64,000 nucleotides of DNA from Caldithrix sp964598255 (GCA_964598255.1 CAZRBA010000073.1:1-64000), one strand, 5' to 3'; counted from the stretch's first letter, positions 9,859-19,897 are shown. Made by a program: numbers and translations. The notes: generated by a model from the letters alone, not told the origin.

Positions 9859-9889
9859 TTGTTAAACAAAAAGGCTTGCTATACTTTTG
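9859..9889 (+). promoter_or_regulatory. Candidate promoter of the hybrid sensor kinase
   Basis: Two readings of the same site are possible. As a sigma-70 type: TTGTTA (9859) and TATACT (9880-9885) with a short 15-base spacer. As a Bacteroidota type: TTG, 20 bases, then TACTTTTG (9882-9889), which fits TTG-N19-21-TAnnTTTG exactly. It would give a 5' leader of roughly 100 bases. Confidence 0.4.
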
Positions 9890-10001
9890 TTTCTATTCAC
9901 GAAACCAAAATTCCGAATTTATTTTTTCGTAAATTTTACCGAGAATATGAATTAATATTTAATAGAATTGTGACCTTTACGTGTTAGGTATCCGATTTTT
10001 T

Positions 10002-13000
10002 ATGAAAAAGACCAGCCTTATCATTTTGTTGATTCACCTGATATTTTCTTTAGGTGCTTCTCAGGAATATTATGCGCGTCATTATTCTGTTTACGACGGA
10101 TTGCCATCCCCCGAGGTGCATCAGTTGGCGCAGGATTCTTTGGGCCGTATGATTTTTGTTACGCGTGGTGGTTTTGTGATTGCTTACGATGGGTTTCGCT
10201 GGAAAAAGATTACTCCATCTCTGATAAAAAACAAAACGCACGGTTTAATTCACTGTATTGCCGTGGATAACAGAGGAATTCTTTGGGGAGCCGATATCAA
10301 TGCATTTAACGGATTATTTTATTTAAAGGAACAAAAATGGAAGTTTGTCCGGCTTCCGAACTCGTTGCATTTGGCCAACGCACAACCTTTATCGCTAAAA
10401 ATAGCTTATCAAAATAATGAGCCGGTTGTCTTAATTTTACTGACCAACGAAAATTTAGTATTGTGGAAAAAACAACGATTTTATTTTTTAGCCAATAGCC
10501 AACTACCCGCCAAACATATACGCGATATTTTTGTTTCAAAAAATAGGTTTTATATTGCGGATTTAAATGGGCTGTATGTTCTTGACGATTTTCAATTAAA
10601 ACCGGTTCGTTTACCGATTGCTTTCCGGCATGATCGTTTATTAGGTTTTTGGATTTCTCCGCAGGATTCAACTCGGTATTACCTTTTAACTTCCCACTAT
10701 TTAATTCAACGATATGGTAATCGTTATCAAAAAGTTGCTCTTGATTTTGAAGCAGGTAAATTAGGCACTTATATTCGTTACAAAATAATTCCGGACGGGC
10801 TTGGCGGCATTTTTATTGGGAGCCCTTTTATTCTCAGACATTTTAACGCTTATTTAAAGCGGTGGGAAATCATTAAACTTTCTCGTGATTTCAAACAAAT
10901 AGGAATTACAGACATTTTAAAAGATAACGAGAATAATTACTGGATTACCTCCACTCGGGGTATTTTTAAAATACCTTCTTTACGTTTTTTAAATTTTAAT
11001 CATGATCAAGGTATGATGGATGAAATTACTTCGATTAACGAATTTTCACCGAACCATTTTATTTTTACTTCATCCGCAAGCTTTACGTTATACGACGGAG
11101 AGCATTTTAAGACCATTCGTATTGTTCCCAATGCCAATTCGTTTACGCGAATTCTTACTACTATGCGCGATCCTTCTTCCGGAAATATTTTGGCCGCGGT
11201 ACAAGGCTTGGGTATTGTTGTTATTAAACCCGACGGGCGTTATTCGATTTTGCCGGGCCCCACGGAGGTTAACTTTAACTGTATTTTGCCGGATACACAT
11301 AAAAAACAAAGCTTTTGGGTCGGGACTTCTCACGGTTTATGGAGGCTTTCACACAACCGTTTATTTCCCGCCGATAATCCGGCATTACGCCATAAATACA
11401 TTCGCAGAATTATCCGCGGTAAAAACCGCACTCTTTATTTTGCCACCATTCATAACGGTATTCTTTTGGCAAAAAATGGTTCGATGGCTAAGATCACTCA
11501 AATAAGAGGCGCTTTGCCTTCATCAAACAATATTTATGCTATTAAGGAGGTTGATGCGAATACGTTCTTAGTAGGCACTTATGACGGTCTTTACGAATTG
11601 ATTTCTGATTCACTGATTCCCAGTTCGTTGTTCTCTCGAAAAATTCCTATTTTTACAATTTTACAGGATCGGAAAAAGAATATTTGGTTAGGGAGCGATC
11701 AAGGCGTATTTGTCATTCATCCTAACCATCAAATTACTCATTTTGATGTACGCCATGGTTTGAGCGGCATGGAATGTAATCGCGATGCGCTTTACTTGGA
11801 TTCGCATGGTGGGATTTGGATTGGCACAAACAACGGATTATCTTTATATCAACCCTTATACGATGTAGCCGCGCCCGCTCCGCTTATTCGCATTTTGGAT
11901 GAGCCACCTCATAATGACGTTTTATTCCCGAATCAAACCATGGATGATTGGTCAACGCGTTTGTTGTGTATTTCGTTTAGAGATGAACGCAGTATTAAAC
12001 TTCGTTATCGATTGAAAGGATGGGAAGACTGGCAATTGATCCCGAAGCTTGATTTTCTCAAATTAAGTTATTGGCATTTGCTTCCTGGCACGTATCAATT
12101 GCAAGTACAGGCTCAGAATGTGGAGGGCAAATGGTCACCTATTGTTAAATCCGATACTTTCACAATTCCTGCGCCCTTATGGAAACGTTGGTATTTTTTA
12201 CTGTTAACAATATTGGCGTTAATCGCTTTGATTTATTTTTTTATTTTTACTTATTACAAAACCCGTATAAACAGACAACTAGAAGAGGAAATAAGGAGAC
12301 GTACCCAAGAATTAAAAGAGTCCGAGGAGAAATATCGTCAATTGTTTATGAACTCACTTGATGGCATATTTATTACCACGCCGGGGGGGCGATTTGTTGA
12401 TGTGAATCCGGCCGGTGTCCGTTTTTTTGGCTATACGAATAAAGAGGCTTTATTAAAGGTAAATATTCCCAAGGACTTGTATGTAAACCCGCAGGACCGT
12501 GAACGTTTTAAAAATGAAATGAGCGCAAAAGGCCATGTGCAAAATTTTGAGGTGGATTTTAAACGTAAAGATGGCAAGATTGTTACGGCGGTGCTTTCAT
12601 CGACTTGTGTTTACGACAAGCAGGGTCAAATTGCCGCTTATATTGGTTATCTTCGCGATATTACCGAGTGGAAAGAGATGAAGCTGCAGTTGGCTCATTC
12701 TCAGCGTATGGAATCGTTGGGTTTATTGGCTGGGGGTATTGCTCATGATTTTAACAATATTTTGGCAGGCATTTTGGGTTATGCTTCCCTGATGAAAATG
12801 CGTATGGATGGTGATGACAAATTGGTGCGTTATGTTGAAATTATTGAACAAAGCGCCCAGCGGGCGGCGGAACTTACCAATCAATTGCTCATTTTTTCAC
12901 GTCGCGGACAGACCAAATTAACCGCAGTTGATTTGGGAGCGGGCATTGAGGAGGCGCTCAAAATAATTCAATCCACTTTTCCAAAAACCATCGAAGTATC

Positions 13001-13841
13001 TGTTGATATTGAAAAGAATTTGCCTCAAATTTTGGCCGATCCTACACAAATGCAGCAAATCATCATTAATCTTGCGGTTAATGCTCGGGATGCTCTTCCA
13101 GACGGTGAAGGTAAAATTGTTATTTCGGCCTATAGATTTTCTTTAAAAAATGCGGAGGTATTTAATACGCCGGAAGCAAAACCAGGCGAATATGTTTGCC
13201 TTAACATAAGCGATACAGGTATTGGAATTCCCGAGGAGATCAAACAAAAAATATTCGAGCCTTTCTTTTCTACCAAACCCAAAGGCAAAGGAACGGGAAT
13301 GGGACTGGCCATGGTGTACGGTGCGGTACGTAATTTGGGAGGGTTTATTCAATTGCAATCGGAATTGAATAAGGGAACAACTTTTTCGCTCTATTTTCCC
13401 GTGGGGGCTATTCACGAGAATATTTCTGGGGATCTTCATTCCCAAATGAATCTTGAGGGCAATGAAAAAATTCTGGTGGTTGATGACGAGGAGACGGTGC
13501 GTGATTTTTGCCGATTGGCTTTGGAAAAATTCGGATATAATGTTGTATCGGCCGAGAACGGGCAGCAGGCGTTGCAAATTTTTAGCGAAGATGATTTTGA
13601 TTTGATTATATTGGATATGATTATGCCCGTAATGGATGGTTTAAAAACGTATAAAAAGATCCGTGAATCGAACCGGAGCATGCGATTTTTAATTTCGAGC
13701 GGGTATAGTGAATCGGACAAACTGAATCGGTTAAAAACCGATCCGTTTGTAGAGGTAATTTTTAAACCGTACAAAGCAAAGGAATTGGTCACAAGCGTGC
13801 GCCAAATACTGGACGGGGATAAAGATGAGCCAAATGGCTAA
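10002..13841 (+). CDS. Hybrid two-component sensor kinase with periplasmic beta-propeller
   Basis: A 1279-aa membrane protein. Order: signal peptide (LIILLIHLIFSLGAS), two-component-regulator propeller repeats (for example GRMIFVTRGGFVIAYDG, NIWLGSDQGVFVI, GIWIGTNNGLSLY), a Y_Y_Y domain near residues 650-715, one TM (about 729-752), a coiled linker, PAS domain, HisKA with the phosphoacceptor His915 in GIAHDFNN, HATPase (DTGIGIPEE, GKGTGMGLAMVYG) and a receiver with Asp1205. Unlike Bacteroides hybrid regulators it has no AraC DNA-binding domain, so output must go to another protein. The ATG at 10002 gives a proper signal peptide; a GTG seven codons earlier is possible. The ligand is unknown; propeller kinases often sense glycans. 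Confidence 0.93.
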   Translation: MKKTSLIILLIHLIFSLGASQEYYARHYSVYDGLPSPEVHQLAQDSLGRMIFVTRGGFVIAYDGFRWKKITPSLIKNKTHGLIHCIAVDNRGILWGADINAFNGLFYLKEQKWKFVRLPNSLHLANAQPLSLKIAYQNNEPVVLILLTNENLVLWKKQRFYFLANSQLPAKHIRDIFVSKNRFYIADLNGLYVLDDFQLKPVRLPIAFRHDRLLGFWISPQDSTRYYLLTSHYLIQRYGNRYQKVALDFEAGKLGTYIRYKIIPDGLGGIFIGSPFILRHFNAYLKRWEIIKLSRDFKQIGITDILKDNENNYWITSTRGIFKIPSLRFLNFNHDQGMMDEITSINEFSPNHFIFTSSASFTLYDGEHFKTIRIVPNANSFTRILTTMRDPSSGNILAAVQGLGIVVIKPDGRYSILPGPTEVNFNCILPDTHKKQSFWVGTSHGLWRLSHNRLFPADNPALRHKYIRRIIRGKNRTLYFATIHNGILLAKNGSMAKITQIRGALPSSNNIYAIKEVDANTFLVGTYDGLYELISDSLIPSSLFSRKIPIFTILQDRKKNIWLGSDQGVFVIHPNHQITHFDVRHGLSGMECNRDALYLDSHGGIWIGTNNGLSLYQPLYDVAAPAPLIRILDEPPHNDVLFPNQTMDDWSTRLLCISFRDERSIKLRYRLKGWEDWQLIPKLDFLKLSYWHLLPGTYQLQVQAQNVEGKWSPIVKSDTFTIPAPLWKRWYFLLLTILALIALIYFFIFTYYKTRINRQLEEEIRRRTQELKESEEKYRQLFMNSLDGIFITTPGGRFVDVNPAGVRFFGYTNKEALLKVNIPKDLYVNPQDRERFKNEMSAKGHVQNFEVDFKRKDGKIVTAVLSSTCVYDKQGQIAAYIGYLRDITEWKEMKLQLAHSQRMESLGLLAGGIAHDFNNILAGILGYASLMKMRMDGDDKLVRYVEIIEQSAQRAAELTNQLLIFSRRGQTKLTAVDLGAGIEEALKIIQSTFPKTIEVSVDIEKNLPQILADPTQMQQIIINLAVNARDALPDGEGKIVISAYRFSLKNAEVFNTPEAKPGEYVCLNISDTGIGIPEEIKQKIFEPFFSTKPKGKGTGMGLAMVYGAVRNLGGFIQLQSELNKGTTFSLYFPVGAIHENISGDLHSQMNLEGNEKILVVDDEETVRDFCRLALEKFGYNVVSAENGQQALQIFSEDDFDLIILDMIMPVMDGLKTYKKIRESNRSMRFLISSGYSESDKLNRLKTDPFVEVIFKPYKAKELVTSVRQILDGDKDEPNG

Positions 13842-13870
13842 AGCCATTTATTATAAGGCAGAGAAAACAG

Positions 13871-13905
13871 AAAAAGCTCCGGTAGGCACCCGGAGCTTTT
13901 TTTTA
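13871..13905. terminator. Bidirectional intrinsic terminator between convergent genes
   Basis: A 12-bp stem (13871-13882 with 13890-13901) flanked by A and T runs on both sides, so it can stop transcription from the kinase gene and from the aminotransferase gene that faces it. Confidence 0.92.
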
Positions 13906-13933
13906 TTTGCCAGAGGCGAAAAAGTCAAACGCT

Positions 13934-15139
13934 TTAAAGCGTTTCAAGCGCCTTCTTGATTTTGCCAAAGGCCCAGTCAATTTCATCCCGCGAAATGATT
14001 AGCGGCGGGGCAAGACGAATAACATGCTCATGCGTTTCTTTACACAGCAATCCCTCGTCCTGTAAAAATTCACTAAACCGGCGGGCGCCACCGGCTTCCG
14101 GTTTTAACTCGATTCCGATAAATAACCCACGGCCGCGAATTTCTTTTACATAATCGCTGTGCAAATCGTTTAATTTATTTAATAAATATGTACCCAATTC
14201 CGCTGAACGCTGGGCAAGTTTTTCATCCACAATAACATCCAAGGCGGCCATGGCAATAGCAGCAGCCAACGGATTCCCTCCGAATGTGCTTCCGTGGTCA
14301 CCGGGCCGAAAAACGCCCAATATTTCACGGCTACTTACCACAGCCGAAACCGGATAAAACCCACCGGACAGTGCTTTGCCAATAATAAGCATATCCGGTT
14401 TAACGCCGTCTTCATGCTGATAAGCAAATAATTTTCCCGTGCGTCCCAAACCCGTTTGCACCTCATCGAGTACCAGCAAGACATTGTTTTGGCGACAAAT
14501 TTGCCGTACTTCTTTTAAATATCCTTCGGGAGGAACAATTATGCCGCCTTCTCCTTGGATCGGCTCTAACATTACCGCAGCCGTATTATCGGTAATGGCA
14601 TCGGCAATGGCCGATGCATCGGCATACGGAACAACTTTGAATCCAGGCGTAAAAGGACCGAAATTTTCTTTGTACTGTTCCTCCGTAGAAAATCCGATGA
14701 TCGTGGTAGTTCGGCCATGGAAATTATTGGCACAAACAACAATTTCGGCCTTTCCATCGGGAATACCTTTTTTGGTGTATCCCCATTTTCGAGCAGCCTT
14801 AATAGCCGTTTCAACGGCTTCGGCGCCCGTGTTCATAGGCAATACCATTTCCATTTCACACAAGTCAGCCAATTTTTTACAAAAAAGCCCCAGTTTATCA
14901 TTGCGAAAAGCACGAGAAGTCAAGGTCAATCGCTTAGCCTGTTGCTCCATGGCTTTTAAAATGCGCGGATGGCAATGCCCCTGATTAACCGCAGAATAAG
15001 CACTTAAAAAATCCATATATTTTTTACCATCCACATCATAAACCCAAACCCCCTCACCACGTTCAATTACCACATCCAGCGGATGATAATTGTGCGCACC
15101 GTACGTATCTTCCAAAGCAATATATTCTTTTGAATTCAT
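13934..15139 (-). CDS. rocD: Ornithine aminotransferase
   Basis: PLP enzyme (401 aa, same length as B. subtilis RocD) converting ornithine and 2-oxoglutarate to glutamate semialdehyde and glutamate in arginine and proline metabolism. The start YIALEDTYGAHNYHPLDVV is diagnostic for ornithine aminotransferase among class III enzymes. Other features are NQGHCHP, the cofactor segment VLDEVQTGLGRTG and the PLP lysine in IGKALSGGFYP. ATG at 15139 has GGGAG six bases upstream; a TTG five codons earlier overlaps that box. No other arginine genes are adjacent. Confidence 0.95.
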   Translation of the reverse strand: MNSKEYIALEDTYGAHNYHPLDVVIERGEGVWVYDVDGKKYMDFLSAYSAVNQGHCHPRILKAMEQQAKRLTLTSRAFRNDKLGLFCKKLADLCEMEMVLPMNTGAEAVETAIKAARKWGYTKKGIPDGKAEIVVCANNFHGRTTTIIGFSTEEQYKENFGPFTPGFKVVPYADASAIADAITDNTAAVMLEPIQGEGGIIVPPEGYLKEVRQICRQNNVLLVLDEVQTGLGRTGKLFAYQHEDGVKPDMLIIGKALSGGFYPVSAVVSSREILGVFRPGDHGSTFGGNPLAAAIAMAALDVIVDEKLAQRSAELGTYLLNKLNDLHSDYVKEIRGRGLFIGIELKPEAGGARRFSEFLQDEGLLCKETHEHVIRLAPPLIISRDEIDWAFGKIKKALETL

Positions 15140-15455
15140 ACCTTCTCCCTTCAATGGTAAATAGCTTAAGGCTCGTTATCTGCCCGAATATTATTCAGAC
15201 TAATCAAACAGGAAATAATTTACAAATTTAAAATTCAGAATCAATGGAAAAACACAAAATAAAGAAGGCTTAACTTTTTATTTTTAAATGCCTTGAATAT
15301 ATTTTAAAAAACCGGCATAAAAATACATGTCCAAATTTAAAGCGCAGCGTAAAATATTTAAAAATATTTCCGCCACCCAAATTTTACTTCGTCGAGATTC
15401 GTTATTACCGCTTATAAGCATCTTAATAGAGAGTACAACCAACTTCTCTTTTTAA
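15140..15455. other. AT-rich intergenic region
   Basis: Lies between rocD and the DUF4097 gene, both on the minus strand. It should hold the rocD promoter and the end of the envelope operon. I see no convincing -35/-10 pair, terminator, RNA gene or small reading frame; there is a short repeat of AAATATTT near 15355. Confidence 0.5.
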
Positions 15456-16244
15456 CTATTTATTTAAAACCGTAATATCTCCGTTCGTCGTTTGTAAATT
15501 TATCTCAACCCCTCCCTTATTAAGCAAAACATCACATTCCCGTCGTGAACTTTTCCTTTTAGTTGCCCCCCTTAAATCACATGAAATCGTGCCGTTGGTA
15601 GAATAGGCAGAAATTTTACAATGTGCTTTTGTCGGTAAAATCAACTCGATTTCCCCGTTAGTCGTCGAAATATCAATCGTGCCCATTTGCGGAAGATGAG
15701 TATAATACACATAAATTTTACCATTTGTACTATGTAATTCAGCTTTATTACCAATGCGCAAAGCATCAATATTGCCATTTGTCGTCGAAGCCGCAATAGG
15801 CGCATTAACATCATCCACTTCAATATCACCATTGGTCGATTGAGCTTCCACTGCCAATTTGGCCGGAACTTTAACCTCCCAGTTCACACTAAAATTCTTA
15901 ATTCCCATACCAAAAAGCCAGCTCCAAAAACCATGCCGACGCTCGTTTGGCACATCGGCATAAACCAACAATACCCCGTCCTGTGGTTTGATAAAAATCT
16001 TGATATTTCTCAGCATTTGTCTGGCTTTCTCATCGGATCCATCAACACGTTTATGAGCTACAATTTCAACCGAATCCTTAGGCCAAACAGACACAATAAT
16101 GGAACCGTTGGTAGCGCGTATACCGATTTTTGCCAAATCCTGTACAGCAATAACATGACGTTCGGTTTTATTCACACTGGCCGCCCAAGCCTGCTGTACT
16201 ACCATTATTAAAATCAGCAACGAAAAAAATTTAACACGTTTCAT
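15456..16244 (-). CDS. Secreted DUF4097 beta-repeat protein
   Basis: A 262-aa protein with a signal peptide (FFSLLILIMVVQQAWAAS). It is built from short beta repeats marked by TNG: TNGSIIV, STNGDIEV, TTNGNIDAL, STNGKIYV, TTNGEIELI, STNGTISCD, TTNGDITVL. This is the DUF4097 (putative adhesin-like) pattern, expected to form a right-handed beta-helix or solenoid at the cell envelope. It starts 19 bases after the four-domain repeat protein and is the last gene of a three-gene operon with an Omp85-like barrel. Molecular role is not established for this family; an adhesive or structural role is a common label, not evidence. Confidence 0.85.
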   Translation of the reverse strand: MKRVKFFSLLILIMVVQQAWAASVNKTERHVIAVQDLAKIGIRATNGSIIVSVWPKDSVEIVAHKRVDGSDEKARQMLRNIKIFIKPQDGVLLVYADVPNERRHGFWSWLFGMGIKNFSVNWEVKVPAKLAVEAQSTNGDIEVDDVNAPIAASTTNGNIDALRIGNKAELHSTNGKIYVYYTHLPQMGTIDISTTNGEIELILPTKAHCKISAYSTNGTISCDLRGATKRKSSRRECDVLLNKGGVEINLQTTNGDITVLNK

Positions 16245-16263
16245 AATTTCCCCCGCAAATATT

Positions 16264-18009
16264 TTAATTTAAACGATAAACGGTAATCCCGTAATTACGT
16301 TCATCATAAGGCGCAGGCGCATTCCAATGCCGATATGAATGGCTGTCGTCAGACTTGTAAAAAACCCTATAATGCCCAGGCTTTAATGTAATAATCGTAT
16401 CAACCAATCTGTTCTTTTCCGCCCCTCCGGCATGCACTGTATTTTTAAAACGCATTTTCCACACCGTTTTATGGGTTTCCATATTTTTAATCCAGCCGTA
16501 ATCATACATGCCGCCCTTATCGCCTTCGCCCAAACAATAAATGCGAATCTGAGTCGGTTTATCCAAATAAATATCTTTTTTTAGGAATTCATCATCACCT
16601 ACCTGAACAAGCTTGGCCAATATATTTTTTGCAGGTATTTTAGGACGAGCAATGGCTTTAATCGCATCTTTGGCCCCCATATTATAAATAGTAATACCCC
16701 ACATATCCGGTTGCTGGGGCGGCTCTGCATTCCATCCCTCGTAAGAATGAGACCCGTCCGTTTGATAATGCACCACATACGTGCCCGGCTCCAGAGTGAT
16801 AATACGATCGAACAAACGATTTTTCGAAGATCCGCCCGCATGGCGTGTCTGATCAAAAACCATTCGCCAAACAATTTTACCGTCTTCCGCTCGGCTAATC
16901 CACCCATAATCAAACATCTCGCCATGCCGTCCTTCGCCCAAACAAAAAATACGTATTTTAACCGGACGCAACACCTTAATAAATGCTTCCTTGTAAGCAT
17001 AATCGCCTACCTGCGTCATACTTACTACCACATTCGCGTTCTTTTTATTGAATTTACCAACCTTACTCCAGTTAAAAGACGCAGAGGCTGGCCGTACCAC
17101 AATTCCCCAAAAATAAGGATCATACGGCGGATTCGCATTCCATTCTTCGGCAGAATGGCTGTCATCGGTCTTGTAATAAATCAAATAATCGCCAGGGGCA
17201 AAATCCACAATCTTGCGCTCAACCCGATTTTTCCGGGCACCGCCACCGTATTCCGTCTGCCGCTCATCCATCATCCAAATACGCTCATGGGTACGTGCAT
17301 TAATAATCCAACCGTAATCAAACATTTTACCATTAAAACCTTCGCCCTGCGCATATATTAATAAAGAAGCTTCTTCTTTTAACGAAAAACCGGTTTTCTC
17401 AAAGGAATCATCCGCCTGATTAACCAAATAAGCAATCGACTTATCCAGATAAAGCGTTTGCTCTTTGCGCACATCTTTGGCATCTAGCGCTTCGTCCACA
17501 CCCGAAATGCGTACCATCCACTTTTCTGCTTCGTTGTTCCATTCCCGATTCGTTCCCATTAATTTTTTAAACAAACGATGTAAAGAAACAAATCCGCCGC
17601 TGCCCATAAAAAACATCGGTTCCACACTCGAAAAATAAACCTCGTAAGTTCCTTTCGGCAGTTCAATCTCGCCGTCAAACTCACGGTTATACCCCGACCA
17701 CCCCACTTTTTCCGTATTTTCCAGCGTCATTCGCCAAACCATTTTGCGCGTTCGGGCATCCAAAATCCAGGCATACGCAAACATACTGTTGGGATCGGCC
17801 TGATACGATTTTAAATGCAAAAATTCATGCCGATAGCCGGCACCAATAGCTTTAATATGTACGTTAGTTGTTTCGGAGAGAATAAACCCGGCAAGCGAAA
17901 CCTGCTCATTGCCTAAATTTTTAAGCTCAACCGTTTGTTTTTGTGCCCATAAACAAGTGCTAACAAATACCAGCAAAACGATGAGCTTATATAGTTGTCT
18001 TCCGGACAT
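16264..18009 (-). CDS. Secreted protein of four tandem homologous domains, unknown function
   Basis: A 581-aa protein with signal peptide (LIVLLVFVSTCLWAQ). I align four copies of one domain at about residues 35-170, 196-306, 330-443 and 468-580. Each has a strand-rich start, a GEGxxGxMxDYGWI block, an IVWRM-like strand, an AGGxxKNR turn, then a PGxYxVxYxTDxSHSxxxWNAxPP block ending WGITVY. Copy 1 is the most diverged and lacks DSHS. The conserved Trp, His and Asp positions suggest a ligand site repeated four times, but I do not know the family. It lies 11 bases after the barrel gene and 19 before the DUF4097 gene. Confidence 0.85.
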   Translation of the reverse strand: MSGRQLYKLIVLLVFVSTCLWAQKQTVELKNLGNEQVSLAGFILSETTNVHIKAIGAGYRHEFLHLKSYQADPNSMFAYAWILDARTRKMVWRMTLENTEKVGWSGYNREFDGEIELPKGTYEVYFSSVEPMFFMGSGGFVSLHRLFKKLMGTNREWNNEAEKWMVRISGVDEALDAKDVRKEQTLYLDKSIAYLVNQADDSFEKTGFSLKEEASLLIYAQGEGFNGKMFDYGWIINARTHERIWMMDERQTEYGGGARKNRVERKIVDFAPGDYLIYYKTDDSHSAEEWNANPPYDPYFWGIVVRPASASFNWSKVGKFNKKNANVVVSMTQVGDYAYKEAFIKVLRPVKIRIFCLGEGRHGEMFDYGWISRAEDGKIVWRMVFDQTRHAGGSSKNRLFDRIITLEPGTYVVHYQTDGSHSYEGWNAEPPQQPDMWGITIYNMGAKDAIKAIARPKIPAKNILAKLVQVGDDEFLKKDIYLDKPTQIRIYCLGEGDKGGMYDYGWIKNMETHKTVWKMRFKNTVHAGGAEKNRLVDTIITLKPGHYRVFYKSDDSHSYRHWNAPAPYDERNYGITVYRLN

Positions 18010-18020
18010 ATTGTGTGTTC

Positions 18021-19622
18021 CTAAAATGGTTTACTTAAACGTACCGTAACAGCGTAAGCCTTTTTACCCGTATCCAGCCGTTTCGCCAAATTAATTCGAA
18101 AACGACCGGAAGCATTACCCAAAGCAATACCAATATCCGATTTTATTCGCCGCCATTTCAGCCAGGAAAACCCGGCGCTCCAAGTATCTTCTTTACTGAC
18201 ATCACTCCGCAACCAAACATTGCCCGCATCAAAAAAAATAATGTAACGCACATCGGTACCTAATCCAAACGGCGCGCTGAACAAATCCGGATGCATTACA
18301 TATTCCACATTGGCCAGCAACAAACGATCTCCATCCGGACGCCCGAAAGGAAGGGAACGATAATGAAAAGCACGCAACGTACTTATCCCGCCGATGCGAA
18401 AGCGTTTTTGAATTGGTACATCACCTTCGGAAGTGGCTGCTTTCAAACGAATATCAAATCGCTCGTAAGGCGAAATACGTTGATAAGTGCGCAACTCCAA
18501 AATATATTGATTAAATGAAAACGCACTATGCCGTTTTTTGGCAGAAGTTTCCGCGGAAATCCACCCGAACCAACCGGCATGCGGGGTACGTTTATCATCC
18601 CGGGTATCCCATTTCAAATTGAAATACCAGCTTTTCATCAAACCGTCATCAATTAAAGGATTCGGCCTAAAGCCATCTTTATCTTTAAACAAAGCCCAAT
18701 TTGTAACCTTGGCAACACTGGAATACGTATCAGAACGATAAGCCAGCGTTCCCTGTATTTCGGGCATAAAATTTTGAATTAAATGCAATTCGTATCCTTT
18801 GCGCCTATAGTAATCTTGATAATCATCATTCAAAAACAAAGCGGCAAGCGTATTTTCAGAAGGTGTAATCAACCAATGATCTTTGCTTTCAATTTTATCG
18901 TAAACCGCAGCTCCCAGTTTAAGAGAAAATTTTGACCTATTAAAGAACCCATGGTTCATCTCTGCCTTATAACGCAATTTTTTATCAGCAAAGCCATAGC
19001 CCAGAAAACCGTTTAGAGCCAAACGAGAACGACTTTCCGTTTTAGGCCCGGGCAACAAAATACCCAAAAACAACCCCTGTACCCGGTTGTACCGAAAAAG
19101 CAACGATTGCTCATCCTCGCCAACCGAAAGCGAACTATATTCCTTATTATAGTGCCGGGTATATTTTCCCAAATATCGATCAATAACATCCTCATCGTAA
19201 TCGCGGCCGAATTCGCGAGCCGGAAACAAATTTTTTACATTGGTCTCAATCTGATTACCGCTAACATAACTATTTTCATCTTGAAAAATCCGTCCGTTTA
19301 CCGCCGTCACATTTCCGTTAACAATGCTTCCCGATTGCAAACGAACATCTCCGAATAGAACCAGAATATCGCCGTTTACCACTCCCTTAACCGATAAGTC
19401 ACCGTCCGTAATAAACAGGTTGGCACTAATCGTATCTCCTTCCGAAACCTTAAAGTCCTCTTTGTGACGAAAAGTAGGCCGGTCGGTCTGGGTAATGTAT
19501 TTTTCCAGAGCTCGGCGTTCGATTTCCTGTTTGGAAAACAACTTTTCCAAATTGCCTTTTTGTGCCAGAGCTATGGCCACCGATAGCAAAACAAGCAACC
19601 CTATCTTTAAACCGGAATGCAT
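18021..19622 (-). CDS. Omp85/BamA-like outer-membrane barrel with bactofilin-like N-terminal repeats
   Basis: A 533-aa protein with signal peptide (IGLLVLLSVAIALAQ). Residues about 60-120 carry short beta repeats (ISANLFITDGDLSVKG, VNGDILVLFGDV, IVNGNVTAVNG) like polymer-forming or DUF4097 solenoids. The remainder is a predicted beta-barrel: RYNRVQGLFLG, WDTRDDKRTP, the motif RIGGISTLRAFHYRS (equivalent of the Omp85 VRGF/Y loop region), NVEYV, FFDAGNVW and a terminal Phe (RLSKPF). No POTRA domain is seen. This resembles the bacterial surface antigen barrel of patatin-type and TamA-like proteins. ATG at 19622 follows GGAG. It is first in a three-gene operon with secreted repeat proteins, which it may export or anchor (inference). 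Confidence 0.82.
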   Translation of the reverse strand: MHSGLKIGLLVLLSVAIALAQKGNLEKLFSKQEIERRALEKYITQTDRPTFRHKEDFKVSEGDTISANLFITDGDLSVKGVVNGDILVLFGDVRLQSGSIVNGNVTAVNGRIFQDENSYVSGNQIETNVKNLFPAREFGRDYDEDVIDRYLGKYTRHYNKEYSSLSVGEDEQSLLFRYNRVQGLFLGILLPGPKTESRSRLALNGFLGYGFADKKLRYKAEMNHGFFNRSKFSLKLGAAVYDKIESKDHWLITPSENTLAALFLNDDYQDYYRRKGYELHLIQNFMPEIQGTLAYRSDTYSSVAKVTNWALFKDKDGFRPNPLIDDGLMKSWYFNLKWDTRDDKRTPHAGWFGWISAETSAKKRHSAFSFNQYILELRTYQRISPYERFDIRLKAATSEGDVPIQKRFRIGGISTLRAFHYRSLPFGRPDGDRLLLANVEYVMHPDLFSAPFGLGTDVRYIIFFDAGNVWLRSDVSKEDTWSAGFSWLKWRRIKSDIGIALGNASGRFRINLAKRLDTGKKAYAVTVRLSKPF

Positions 19623-19897
19623 ATTTTTTCTCCGCAAAACTTACAACTATGATTATTTTACGAAAAATGATAATAAAATGTTACAAAATACTTCACATAA
19701 AAGATACTCCACTTGGTATCCATTCCTTAAATATTGCAAACATTTAAAAAAGAAGCGTAAGATAGCTTGCATACAAAATGCCATTCTTTTAAATTCATTT
19801 TTAAGTCATACAGTCCCGATAGCGTCTGAAAAAACAAATCCGACGTATATGCGCGGACTTAAAAAGCCGATATCAACCAAACGTTACGGAAGGCTTT

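Noticed and set aside
16711..17361. 216-codon plus-strand frame
   Set aside because: Lies entirely inside the four-domain repeat gene on the other strand; no ribosome site and no recognisable sequence.
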